64,000 bases of DNA from Clonostachys chloroleuca (taxonomy: Eukaryota > Ascomycota > Sordariomycetes > Hypocreales > Bionectriaceae). How positions within the stretch are numbered: position 1 is the stretch's first letter; every line of letters starts with the position of its first letter. Below, piece after piece: positions 45,594 to 55,440 of this stretch. Where the stretch lies: NCBI GenBank assembly GCA_037952775.1, contig JBANAY010000003.1:20646001-20710000 (forward strand), written 5' to 3'. The notes below the pieces were generated by a model. The model was given only the letters and a program-made list of their open reading frames with translations. It did not search any database and was not told the DNA's origin. Made by a program: the position numbers and the translations under genes.

Positions 45594-46187
45594 ATGGCGA
45601 CCCGTTCAACCCGCACCTATAAATTTCCCGACGAAATTTGCGCTGCTCTTGACTCCAGATCAACAGTCCGATTTGTTGTCAGAAGAAAGGCTGAGCTCGA
45701 GTCCCGTCTTTCCGCGCCCATCGTTCAGGCTGCATCTAACAGAGCTGTCAAGATAAGCAGGGCTCTTCTCAAGCAAATGGGACGGGAGGATGCCAAGTTC
45801 GACACAGAGATAGTCATGATCGAGCTGTTGGATGCTAAAACAACCGTCTATTTCTGTTTTGATATTTTCCTAGAGGAGTGCGACGAAGCAACTCGGCTCG
45901 AGATCTCTAACAGTACTCAGGAACCCGTCTACTACCTATACGTCACTAGGCAACATTGTGTTGCCCGAAAGGACAGTAGACCGCAGCGGATAGTTGGGCA
46001 GCTGTTGGAAGACTATCTCCGAAAAGATAAAGGGTCACGCCCTTTTTTCCACAATGCTCTAACCCCATCGGTCTATGTTGGTGGTGTCCGCCAAGAATAT
46101 GGGACTGAGGCTGTGGCGGCATCATCGACACAGGAACATGTTAAAAACTCGGCAATCCAGCAGAAAACATTGGTTAAGGACAGTTGA
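45594..46187 (+). CDS. Hypothetical protein, unrecognised
   Basis: A single-exon frame of 197 aa starting at an acceptable context (GCTATGGCG); an upstream in-frame ATG at 45531 would add 21 residues. No known domain. The sequence looks protein-like, mixing helices and hydrophobic strands (FDTEIVMIELLDAKTTVYFC, EPVYYLYVTRQHC, RIVGQLLEDYLRKDKGSRPF), with a polar C-terminus. No signal peptide or membrane segment. It lies between GTP cyclohydrolase and a long non-coding stretch. It may be a lineage-restricted gene or a chance frame. Confidence 0.45.
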   Translation: MATRSTRTYKFPDEICAALDSRSTVRFVVRRKAELESRLSAPIVQAASNRAVKISRALLKQMGREDAKFDTEIVMIELLDAKTTVYFCFDIFLEECDEATRLEISNSTQEPVYYLYVTRQHCVARKDSRPQRIVGQLLEDYLRKDKGSRPFFHNALTPSVYVGGVRQEYGTEAVAASSTQEHVKNSAIQQKTLVKDS

Positions 46188-47987
46188 TCGGCAGGAGAGA
46201 TCAAGTTGGGGACTATGGAAGAAATGAGTCGTATATCTTGTGTCCTTTCTCTTCGCACACTTTTCGTTAACAGTATGGGAGAATATACATGCAAGCTTGT
46301 GATCGCTTATTTCGGTGTTATCTTAAGTCATTCTCTTGCATTCGATTTTTCTCCCGTATATCTTCAATCGATCAAAGGACTATAATTTTGGATATCAATC
46401 ATATCAAGACTTATAAAGCCCTAGACGGTCCAGCCGGTAGGCAAGTGACAAGTGGCTGAAATAAAACATGGCGTACTAAAGCCTCTATCCAGCTTTAAAT
46501 TTCGACACAACATCAAAACAATCAATCTAGCGATAAACATAATATATACTAAATGTTGCAGAGTGTATATTATTGATGTATTTAGTAGTATTAATGACAA
46601 CACGAAGACTTCAGCTTGCCCGAATGAAGTTCTGGTGTGGCATTTTACTATCATACTCGCTTGAGTTGAATGCATGGTGCTAGGGTGTCATATAAAATGG
46701 ACCTGTCTGCCGATACTGATAATCGGGTAGACTCGCACGATAATCCTCTATCTGCTACCTTAGGCCAGTTGATGCTACCCGAATTAGATAGGAGCCATTT
46801 GCGCAATTACCTCCCTGTTACCTTCTGTCCTGGACGATTCCTTATGTGGAACAGTGACAAGCTGCTGATCCTCCTGGAGGTTGCAATTGCCGACGGCTAG
46901 TTTTGGGCGAGGGTTACATCGTGGATATTCTGCCGAGAAAATCAATCTTGGCTGGGCCAATTATTGCTGCCGGCGCGCTCAGTGCATGGATGGCCCAGCC
47001 CACGCTCGGACCTAGAGAATCGTGGTGCCCAAGAATGCCAGGAAGCGATTCAGTGCCCACCCTTAAGGCGGGTAGGAATCGTGCGGAGTGTGAGGCAGAT
47101 GCGGCTAGGAACAAAAGATTTGCATGAATCGATGGCCGTTGCGTGAGTCGTGTCGTGAGTCGTGTCGTGACAGCCGACGGGGGACTGAGGACGAGGTAGC
47201 ACTGGCCTTGGACTGGACTTGGACTGACACGGGTAGTTATAGGGGGAACAGGTATTGGAAGCCCCAGGCCCCAGTTCCTCACCCTCGCTTCCGTGCTCCT
47301 GCTTCCATTCCATCCGCCGCTATTGGATCTAACCAGCGCCAACCGCTACCTTAGTCCATGGAAGGCACTATGTACCTGTTAATTTCAATTTGATCAATGT
47401 TGCTACCTAAAGCCTCCAGGTCCGCGCCTGCTTTAGCCTCTCTGGGATCCCAGACTCAAGCGTTCTGCTGCGAAATGACTGTCTTCATGCATCCGCAGGA
47501 ACTGCTCCGTGCTCAGGCACTCATGTAACCACTTATTTTTACCTACCATCACACCCATGTCTACCCATCGCGATCATGCTGGGTGGGAATGAGCGTGGAG
47601 AAACAGGCGTGTGGAACGGACAGAGCGCAAGCAAGGTTGGCCCCTTGTCACCAAACCACCAGCGCCTGGTCTTTGTGAGTCAAGTACCCGAGTTTACCCT
47701 CCATCTCCTATAACTGCATGCCCGATGCCTTATCTATCCCGGCGTTCCTCACATGTGCGCAAACAAGGCCTGTGTTTTCTTCCCGACAAAGCCTGGCCGT
47801 CGCTATACACTATACTACACTCCCAGGGGGGCGGATTGGTCTGCCATGGCCTCGTCCCATTCCATGCCCTGTTGTGACATGATTAATTAATTGGATCGAG
47901 TAGGCCTGATATCTTGGCCGCCAATATTGATACCACCGGCTGCTGACCCCGTCACACAACCAACCGTCCCAACGACATCAGCAGGCC
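46188..47987. other. 1.8 kb gene-free region upstream of SSK1
   Basis: No credible gene. The left part is A/T-rich; the right part is the promoter and leader of the Ssk1 gene. A two-copy 12-bp tandem repeat GTGAGTCGTGTC lies at 47143-47166. Confidence 0.55.
47143..47166 (+). repeat. 12-bp tandem repeat, two copies
   Basis: Two perfect copies of GTGAGTCGTGTC followed by a partial third (GTGA). Confidence 0.8.
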
Positions 47988-50579
47988 ATGGCACCTGATC
48001 TGGTCGCTCGGGTTCGGAGGAAGCTGTCCATGAGACGACACTCGTTTGCTTCATCCTTCTCGTTTGTCTCTTCAAAGAGTGCGGCCTCGTCGCTCCACGA
48101 CGACCAAAACGAGACGCGCCCCGGACAGTTGTCGCCAGCCAGTTCCACCCTGCACAGCGCCGCTGGGCGCCCCGGTTCAAGAGTCAACAAACGCCGGTCA
48201 CAACAAATGCGTGATCCGTCTCCAGATGCATCTCGCAGCATGCCGCCGGAGTCGGCATCTGACAAACAGCAGGACCCAGAGGATGAACGGAAGCACGACG
48301 ATTATGATGCTGAGCTCCTCTCGGCAGAGCAGCCGAGCCTAATTCCTGCTAAGCTGCAGGGCACCGATGGCGCTGAGCAGGCTAAAGCCGCCGATCAGCT
48401 GGGGGATTCAGCCACTACTGGAGATGCAGCCAGCAGCCACAGCAAGAGCAGGAGTGCTAGTCCTACCAGATCCGCCCACATTCCGCAGCAGCACCAGCAG
48501 CAGCCACAGCCTGAAGCTGAGGCTGCTGGCCAACATTCTTCCCCTCCACTAGAACCACCCAACAATCAACACCCATCTCTGCCATCCCAACTGTCGCCGC
48601 TGCCCACCCAGCTACACAGCATTGACGAGGCACCAAGCCCTCCGTCACCCCGTTCACCGCCAGAACGCTCCGCCAGCCATTCTCCCGTCCAGCATTCCGT
48701 CCCCGACGGCGCTTGCGACACCTGGGCCGGCGCCTCTGCCTCGCCCGCCAATGACAGCGGAAGAGTTGCCCGCCGCCGAGACAAGACACCCGACACGTTG
48801 TCTCTGAATCTTCACGATAATAATAAATCCCTTCTGGCAGTTGAACCACCCAACGTCGACACACCTGCCTCCCCCAACATCCGGACCCAGCTACCTATAC
48901 GGCGCCAGAGCCTGCTGAGCAACCGTCAGTCGAATCTGATCCATTCTCTTCTGGGTGCATATGATACCGAAGACAACGGCAGCGGTCTGCCTCCTCTCGA
49001 CATAGTTGCCAAGATGGCACAGCGTAAGATCTGGGTAAAGCGACCGAACGCTTCGCCTACTCTGGTCATCGTTAACGAGGACGACCTGGTCGACGACGTC
49101 CGCGGAGCGATTTTGCACAAGTATGGTAATTCGCTTGGCCGAAGCTTCGACGCCCCCGATTTAACACTCCGAATCTGCCCCCGCGAGCAACCACAGCGTG
49201 AGCGTATTCTCGGCCCAGAAGAGCCCATCTGCCGCACCTTGGACACTTGCTTCCCTGATGGTCAGCGTGTAGACGAGGCTCTCATCATCGATATCCCTGC
49301 TCGCCGAACGCCGAGACCGTCCCCGCGAATCCAAGCTGGATATTACATCAATGACGAAGGCCGGCCATCAGAGGCTGCCGAGGGCTATTTCCCACCTGTT
49401 GGTGGCATACCTTCACCCCATCACACCGTCACCGTCCAGCCACCAACTAATGGAACAGTCCCTCACTCAATCGCCGTTATTGGCACCGGTCACATCCCTC
49501 CGATCCCGTCGCCTGGTGGCACGCGGCCGCGAGTCGTCAGAGAACGCACCAATCGACCCAGGATCACAAGAACACAGACATCCTCGCCGTCATATGTAGC
49601 GGCCCACCCCCAAGGCGCCTCAAATTCCGTCGACAATACCAACTACGGTCACGGTACGCAGCACTACACCTCACGACCTTCTCATTCGCGGGCCCATTCG
49701 AACTCCTCAGAGTATCAAAAGGGATTGCCACCACCAACAAATCCTATAACCTCCTCTCCAGGACCTATCATCTCACATGCGCGCTCCTCGACTCCCCCTC
49801 CCCGAATCTCCTCCCCTCGCCCGAACGCAAACCGTAAGAAGTCTAGGAGAACAGCCGAATACCCCTCCGCACAACCCGCCATCAATGTCGGTGTTCCACC
49901 CATTAATGTCCTTATCGTAGAGGATAACCCCATCAACCTGAAGCTGTTGGAGGCCTTTGTCAAGCGGCTCAAGGTTCGGTGGCAGACGGCAATGCACGGC
50001 CAGGAAGCGGTAGATAAATGGAGAACGGGCGGCTTCCATCTGGTTTTGATGGATATTCAGCTCCCGGTTATGGATGGCTTGGACGCAACACGTGAGATCA
50101 GACGACTTGAGCGCGCCAACAATATCGGCGTGTTCTCATCTTCGGACGGCCTGCCGGAAGAATCCGATGGCGACCTCAGGGAGCAAGACCGACTGCACAA
50201 TAAAGAGCTGTTCAAGAGCCCAGTCATTATCGTGGCCCTGACAGCGAGCTCGCTCCAGAGTGACAGGCATCAGGCGTTGGCCGCTGGTTGCAATGATTTC
50301 TTGACAAAGGTAAGTATTTCATCTCCCCAAACAGGTACCGACCAATACACGACGGGCAATAGACTGACAACAGATTAGCCTGTCAACTTTGTGTGGCTTG
50401 AGCGGAAAGTCATGGAGTGGGGCTGCATGCAGGCGTTGATCGATTTTGACGGCTGGAGAAAGTGGAAAGACTTCTCCCAATTAAACCAAGAAAGTGAGGC
50501 GTCCAAGAAAGCAGCCGCTGCTGCTAAGGCCAAGGCGACGAAGAAGAAGAACCGTTCGTCACTTTCGACATACACTTAA
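47988..50579 (+). CDS. ssk1: Ssk1-type response regulator of the HOG stress pathway
   Basis: Receiver protein that takes phosphate from the Ypd1 phosphotransfer protein and controls the Ssk2-type MAPKKK upstream of Hog1 in osmotic and oxidative stress. Two exons, 47988-50309 and 50379-50579, give 840 aa. The first ~300 residues are disordered (Ser/Pro/Gln-rich). A conserved block follows (IVAKMAQRKIWVKRPNASPT, VNEDDLVDDVRGAILHKYGN). The receiver starts at about residue 642 (INVLIVEDNPINLKLLEAF), with phospho-acceptor Asp689 (LVLMDIQLPVMDG). A ~35-residue acidic insertion typical of Ssk1 is followed by SPVIIVALTASSLQSDRHQA. The intron falls exactly between the conserved Lys and Pro (FLTK / PVNFVWLERK). 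The C-terminus is basic and Ala/Lys-rich. Start at 47988 is the first ATG of the frame. Confidence 0.93.
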
Positions 50580-51334
50580 ATACCTAGACCCGGTCTGGTG
50601 CAGGTCATTGCTCATTACCTGCCTGACAACATAATACACGAATTACCGAGCGAATGCCAGCTTGGGCAAACCGGTATCTGATCCCGACTGGTGCCGTCGT
50701 TTGTTTGTTTCTTAGAACAGCACATGTAGCTGTTGGGATACCCATAGACCGCGAATGGAGAGGCGTTATGAAGGCCCCCCTGAATACGATATTCTTTAAA
50801 GGTTACCATGGTGTGAGGTTTTCTCAGCATTGCTCTGGCTGATGAACATGAGATCTATGATATTTAGTATTACCCCGGTGCCGGAGCGTTTGGTCTCTAT
50901 CAACATGCTGTCTTCCTTTTTGTCTGATTTTGTTTTGTTGTGGGCTGTGATTGGCAAGGATTATACTGAAGGAGATAAGTAGTAATATCTTAATAACCTA
51001 CGCCTCTTCAACCGAAGCGGCTAGAGAGGCTTGATACAATCCCCCAATCATAATGTTCGCCAAATGACTAGTAGTACTATTAAATGTTTGGCATAGCATG
51101 TTGCGATACTAAGGTACGATAATATTGATTTTTGGGTGGAGCATGAGTGGCAGGAGGGAAGTGGCGGAAGCGGATAATCTAATTTGCCGTAGGCGATGAA
51201 TTTTGCGCTTGCTCAACAAGAGCAGCTTCACCTCTCCATAATTGTCACACCCACGACAGATATCCCAATTTTGCGATTCAGTCGAAGGGGCATGCGGTGC
51301 AATTGAGTTCCATTCGTGTGAACTCCAATTGACC
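50580..51334. other. Intergenic region
   Basis: 3' flank of Ssk1 and promoter of the mitoribosomal gene. No supported coding region on either strand. Confidence 0.6.
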
Positions 51335-52514
51335 ATGGCTCCCAGAATATGCGGCACGTCAACGACGCTGGCGTCGCTCGATGCATGCCTCCAGACCTCC
51401 AGCCGCCTCGCTGCCCACGCGACGAGATCCTTTTCCTTAACATGCCGAAACGAAAAGATTACCAAAGGCCGCTATGAGATGGTCAAATGGATCAAGGAGA
51501 AGGCCACGAATAATTTCGACAAAAATCATCCCACGTATCTTGGCCCTCATGTTGACCAACCTTTCCCGTCAAACCCTCTATTCCGCAGTCAGAGTGTGTT
51601 GTCGGAATCGATGAAGAACAGGATCTATACGCAGGTAATGGACCACGGCGTGGCAATGAAGGCCGTTTCCGAAGAGATGCAGGTCGATGTGAGGAGAGTG
51701 GCGGCCGTCGTACGATTGAAAGAGCTCGAGAACCACTGGAAACTTGAGGTGAGTCTGCCCTCGTCGTCTCAACCGGACGTTCTCTTTTCCCACCCTTATC
51801 TCCCAATTGTGTGCAATGATGAGACCATTATAAATTTTCGATTAGTCTTGAAGACACCCACATGGTTAAACTATTTTTTTTTCCTGATCTGCCACGCCTT
51901 TTATCATATGTTATTTTATTGATTTCACCTCGACGACATCGTTGCTAACATGCGACGCTACCAAACAGGGCAAGAAATTTGCAACCCCATATGCCAAAGC
52001 CGTCATGAAGATGCTCCCCCAATCCAAGTGGGCTCAAGGCGACATGAACATCCCCCACGAACCCATCAACGACATCCCAGTCCACAAGCTCTCGATGCAG
52101 CAGCTCTTCGTACCAGTCTCCGAATCGCGCCACTTCACCCGTGAAGATGCCGCCAAGGCTTTCCACGAGGGTCTCCTGTCGGCCGACAAGCGATCGCCCC
52201 AGCGCGAGCTGATTGAGATCGAGCGTCAGGCCGCCGAGGAGGGCGGTGATCGGGCTACGAGCATCGAGGAGTTCAGGAAGGAAGCACAAGAGGCCGAGGA
52301 GGAATACGCGGCCGAGCTGGCGCGGAAGAGCGAACTCGAGGATGCGAGAGTCAAGAAGCAGCAGAAGGGGCGGTTCCAGTTCAGGATCAAGAGGTACAAC
52401 TCCGAGAACGTGGGCAAGTACGGCAGGGCGCGCGATACCACCGGCTGGCGGTACGGTCAGGCTCTCCAGGACCGCAAGCGGGGGATGGTCAAGATCCCTA
52501 CGTCTGTTCCTTGA
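51335..52514 (+). CDS. Mitochondrial small-subunit ribosomal protein, Bot1/mS45 type
   Basis: Component of the mitochondrial small ribosomal subunit, needed for mitochondrial translation. Two exons, 51335-51748 and 51969-52514, give 319 aa. The N-terminus is Ser/Thr/Arg-rich without acids for about 35 residues, consistent with a mitochondrial presequence. The core matches the fungal Bot1p/mS45 pattern: GRYEMVKWIKEKA, DQPFPSNPLFRSQSVLSE, VRRVAAVVRLKELENHW and, across the intron, GKKFATPYAKAVMKMLPQ. A charged coiled-coil tail (EEFRKEAQEAEEEYAAELAR) ends in a basic stretch. The 220-nt intron is the longest inferred here but has a GTGAGT donor, a GCTAACA branch site and an AACAG acceptor, and it restores the family sequence. 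I am confident of the family, less so of the exact subunit name. Confidence 0.82.
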
Positions 52515-53095
52515 GGGGATGGTTGCTGCATTTGGCTTGCTGCATTTGGGAGAGAGCGATCGTGTATCATCATATGACTTACCAAGGTGGGCCGAGCTGT
52601 GTCGACGATTTGTCCAGCCGAGTAATGGGTTGAAACGGCCACCGGATATGACAGCTGTATACTACTACAAAAGGGGTTCATGTATACTATATAAATCTAG
52701 CGTCGTGGTTTACCACTTGAGGGCTCCGCGCTCGTTGAATGATGATTATGTTGTTCCAACATGTGATATTGGATGCTATGCTAATAGCACAATTGATTGT
52801 ATCAACATACCATTATATGTTTGTCTTTGCTAACAGTGCAACAGACTATAATTGGTTTATACTTAATTAGAATATGAAGAAAAGGGTTCGCAGGTGATCG
52901 ACGATCAACACCGCCACAACAGAGTAAGCCGTGGTGAGTCATAACACTATCCACCATGTACATAAAACTATCAGCACGCTCAGCCCAGGGAGGCATTAAG
53001 AACTTGAGAATACCAAGAAGAATAATTCATTTTTTCGAAGGCATAATGGACTACTACAGACCTTCTACATCAATCTGATTCGTTCAACCTCCACG
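52515..53095. other. Intergenic region
   Basis: 3' flank of the mitoribosomal gene and upstream of the TatD-like gene; A/T-rich, nothing coding. Confidence 0.6.
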
Positions 53096-54334
53096 ATGTG
53101 TGGCCAAGATCTAGAAGCCGAGGCGCCCCGCGTCTTCGGCGACGACTTCCCATGGCATCTCGGCGTGTTTGACGTCCACAACCACATTGGCGAACTCGCT
53201 CCATTAGCCGACAGGATACCCAGAATGCGGTCCCGGGGAGTCGCCATCATGGCCACCCGCACGCAGGACCAGCCGCTGGTGGCCAAGATGGCAGAATCGT
53301 ACGGCTTGAAAGAGGCGGGTCAGCTCTCAGCCGCGGATACAACGACTGTTGTCCCCGGGTTCGGCAGACACCCCTGGTTCTCGCACGAGCTGTACGACGA
53401 CACCGTCGAGTCGCCGACATTCTCACCGCCAGAGACTGACGCGGGACTGGAGGAGGCCAAGATGGCGCACTACCACGCCGTGCTCACCCCGCCGCCAGAC
53501 GACCTGGCCTTCGTAGCGGACCTACCGACCCCGGAGCCTCTGTCCGAGTTCATCTCGACGACCAGGGACAGGCTGAGGAGCCACCCGCTGGCCATTGTGG
53601 GTGAGATAGGGCTGGATAGGCCCTTTCGCCTCGCGCAGCAGTGGGAACCCGGCGCGAAGGCTGCGCGGACTCTGGCTCATCCGGATCGCACGCCCGGGGG
53701 TAGGGGCCGGCGTCCCCTGAGCCGCCATAACGTCGGTATGGCGCATCAGAAGGTCGTGCTGCTGGCGCAGCTGAGGCTGGCGGGGGAAATGGGCCGGGCG
53801 GTGAGCGTCCACGGCGTGCAGGTGCACGGGGTGCTGTTTGATCTGCTGGTGGGTTGCTGGAAGGGCCACGAGCGGAAGGGCAAGACGTCGCGGCGGAGGA
53901 AGCAGCAGCTGGAGCGGGACGGTCCCTCTGCTGCTACGACCGAGAGAGCCTCCTCGGCTGAGGGAAGGGAGGAGGAGGCACTGCCGTACCCGCCGCGGAT
54001 ATGTCTCCATTCGTTCAGCGGGAAGGCGGAGGCGGTGCGGCAGTACCTCAACCCCAGGTTCCCGGCGACGATATTCTTCTCGTTCTCCAAGTCGAATAAC
54101 ATGCGGGATGAGGCAGGAAGGGCAAAGATGCGGGACGCGCTGGGCACGGTGCCGGACGACAGAGTGCTTGTCGAGAGCGACATACACGAGGCTGGGGATA
54201 GGATGGACGGCGACCTGGAGGACACGTACCGGGCTGTTTGCGCGTTCAAGGGCTGGACGCTCGAGGAGGGGGTCGAGAGGATTGCGCGGAACTACAGACG
54301 TTTCATATTTGGGGAGGACGGGGAGGCCTCGTAG
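53096..54334 (+). CDS. TatD-family metal-dependent hydrolase, Cut9-interacting Scn1-like
   Basis: Amidohydrolase-fold protein of the TatD nuclease family; the fungal group includes S. pombe Scn1, which interacts with the APC/C subunit Cut9. Intronless, 412 aa. Metal-binding motifs are in order: His28 and His30 in FDVHNHIGE, GEIGLDRPFRL, VSVHGVQVHGVL, ICLHSFSG, and the terminal Asp/His of VLVESDIHEAGD. Longer than bacterial TatD (about 260 aa) because of insertions before the GEIGLD strand and a basic Lys/Arg/Ser-rich loop (KGKTSRRRKQQLERD). No targeting signal seen. Whether it is an active nuclease or mainly a binding partner cannot be read from sequence. Confidence 0.85.
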   Translation: MCGQDLEAEAPRVFGDDFPWHLGVFDVHNHIGELAPLADRIPRMRSRGVAIMATRTQDQPLVAKMAESYGLKEAGQLSAADTTTVVPGFGRHPWFSHELYDDTVESPTFSPPETDAGLEEAKMAHYHAVLTPPPDDLAFVADLPTPEPLSEFISTTRDRLRSHPLAIVGEIGLDRPFRLAQQWEPGAKAARTLAHPDRTPGGRGRRPLSRHNVGMAHQKVVLLAQLRLAGEMGRAVSVHGVQVHGVLFDLLVGCWKGHERKGKTSRRRKQQLERDGPSAATTERASSAEGREEEALPYPPRICLHSFSGKAEAVRQYLNPRFPATIFFSFSKSNNMRDEAGRAKMRDALGTVPDDRVLVESDIHEAGDRMDGDLEDTYRAVCAFKGWTLEEGVERIARNYRRFIFGEDGEAS

Positions 54335-54744
54335 GGTTGACATCTCCGATTGGACTGTAGAATTCTCAAGATTTTGTTATGGTGTGCCTAAGATGTATAT
54401 AGCAACATGGTTCGATCCGTATAGAAGAACCGTATTTCATGTGAAGCAACGTATGTCAGTGAGGCGTGGGGGAGTGGTCTGAACAAGCAACCCTATGGCT
54501 ATGCAAAGCTCTTTTCATGCGATTTACCGTTGAAGCTAGAATTTTGAGCGATGGAATTCCCCATCGTAGCATGTAGAGTGGGTGACGCAAATCCGTCGAG
54601 CCTTCGTCTCGTCGATTAATCCTCGAGGAAGGTCTGTGGTCGTCTAAAGTCCCGTTGACCTTGTTCAAGTAGCTCATTCCCTTGGGCGAATTCTGAAATC
54701 TTTCCTGTACACGTGGAGGGAGAATTACGTGTCAAAAAGCGTGA
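54335..54744. other. Convergent intergenic region
   Basis: 3' flanks of the TatD-like gene and the CCDC97-like gene. Nothing else visible. Confidence 0.6.
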
Positions 54745-55440
54745 TCAAAAGTCCTGAATGCCTGTCTCACGAGCGCTTGCACCGTTGTGAGAGGCCTTGG
54801 TCTCGTCGACGTCGTCATCGTCACCCAGCCAGCTGGGTTCTTCTTTGTCGAACCAACGGTCCTCGGCGTCTCGGATCTCCATGGCGTCGTACCCCTCATC
54901 GCTGTCAACAAGGGTGTAGTCGAACTCGTCATCTCGCCCATGCACGAAGCGGTCTTCGAGGAACGCTCGCCACAGCTCGAGGCCTTCCTGCTTGTCCCGC
55001 GCATCATCATCCCAAGCATCTAGTCCGCTCGGCATCGAAGCCGGACCATTATTCACCGTGCAGCCTTGTGCGCTGTCAGAGGCGGAGGCGCTGTTGCCCT
55101 GCTCCTCGGCGCGCAGGTTCGCAAGCGTTGTCTCGCCTCGGACGAGAGACGCCTCGAGGGTGCGGCCATAGCCCTTTGCCTTGACATCATTGCTGCGTTC
55201 CTCGGCAGATTGGAACCTCTTTACCAAGCGCTCATAGATGACGGGATCTTCGCGGGTATGTTAGCATGCTCTATCTTTACACTGGCATTTGGGGGTGGCT
55301 TGAGCCCTACCTGCGAGCTCATGTTCTATGTTGTCATAGTATGAGGGATGCTGCTGAAGGTATTCGCGGCGTCGGTTCTGCGCCCTTATTCGGGCGACAG
55401 AGGCTGGGGATCGGGTTGCAGCTCTTTCTAATGGAGCCAT
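54745..55440 (-). CDS. CCDC97/DUF2052 family protein
   Basis: Fungal relative of coiled-coil domain-containing protein 97, reported as associated with the U2/SF3B part of the spliceosome in animals; function in fungi is not established. Two exons, 55440-55311 and 55247-54745, joined by removal of a 63-nt intron, give 210 aa. The N-terminal part is basic and helical (ARIRAQNRRREYLQQHPSYY), followed across the junction by DPVIYERLVKRFQSAEER. The diagnostic C-terminal DUF2052 block is FLEDRFVHGRDDEFDYTLVD, then RDAEDRWFDKEEPSWL with an acidic tail. Acidic-aromatic spacing matches the family closely. Confidence 0.82.
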
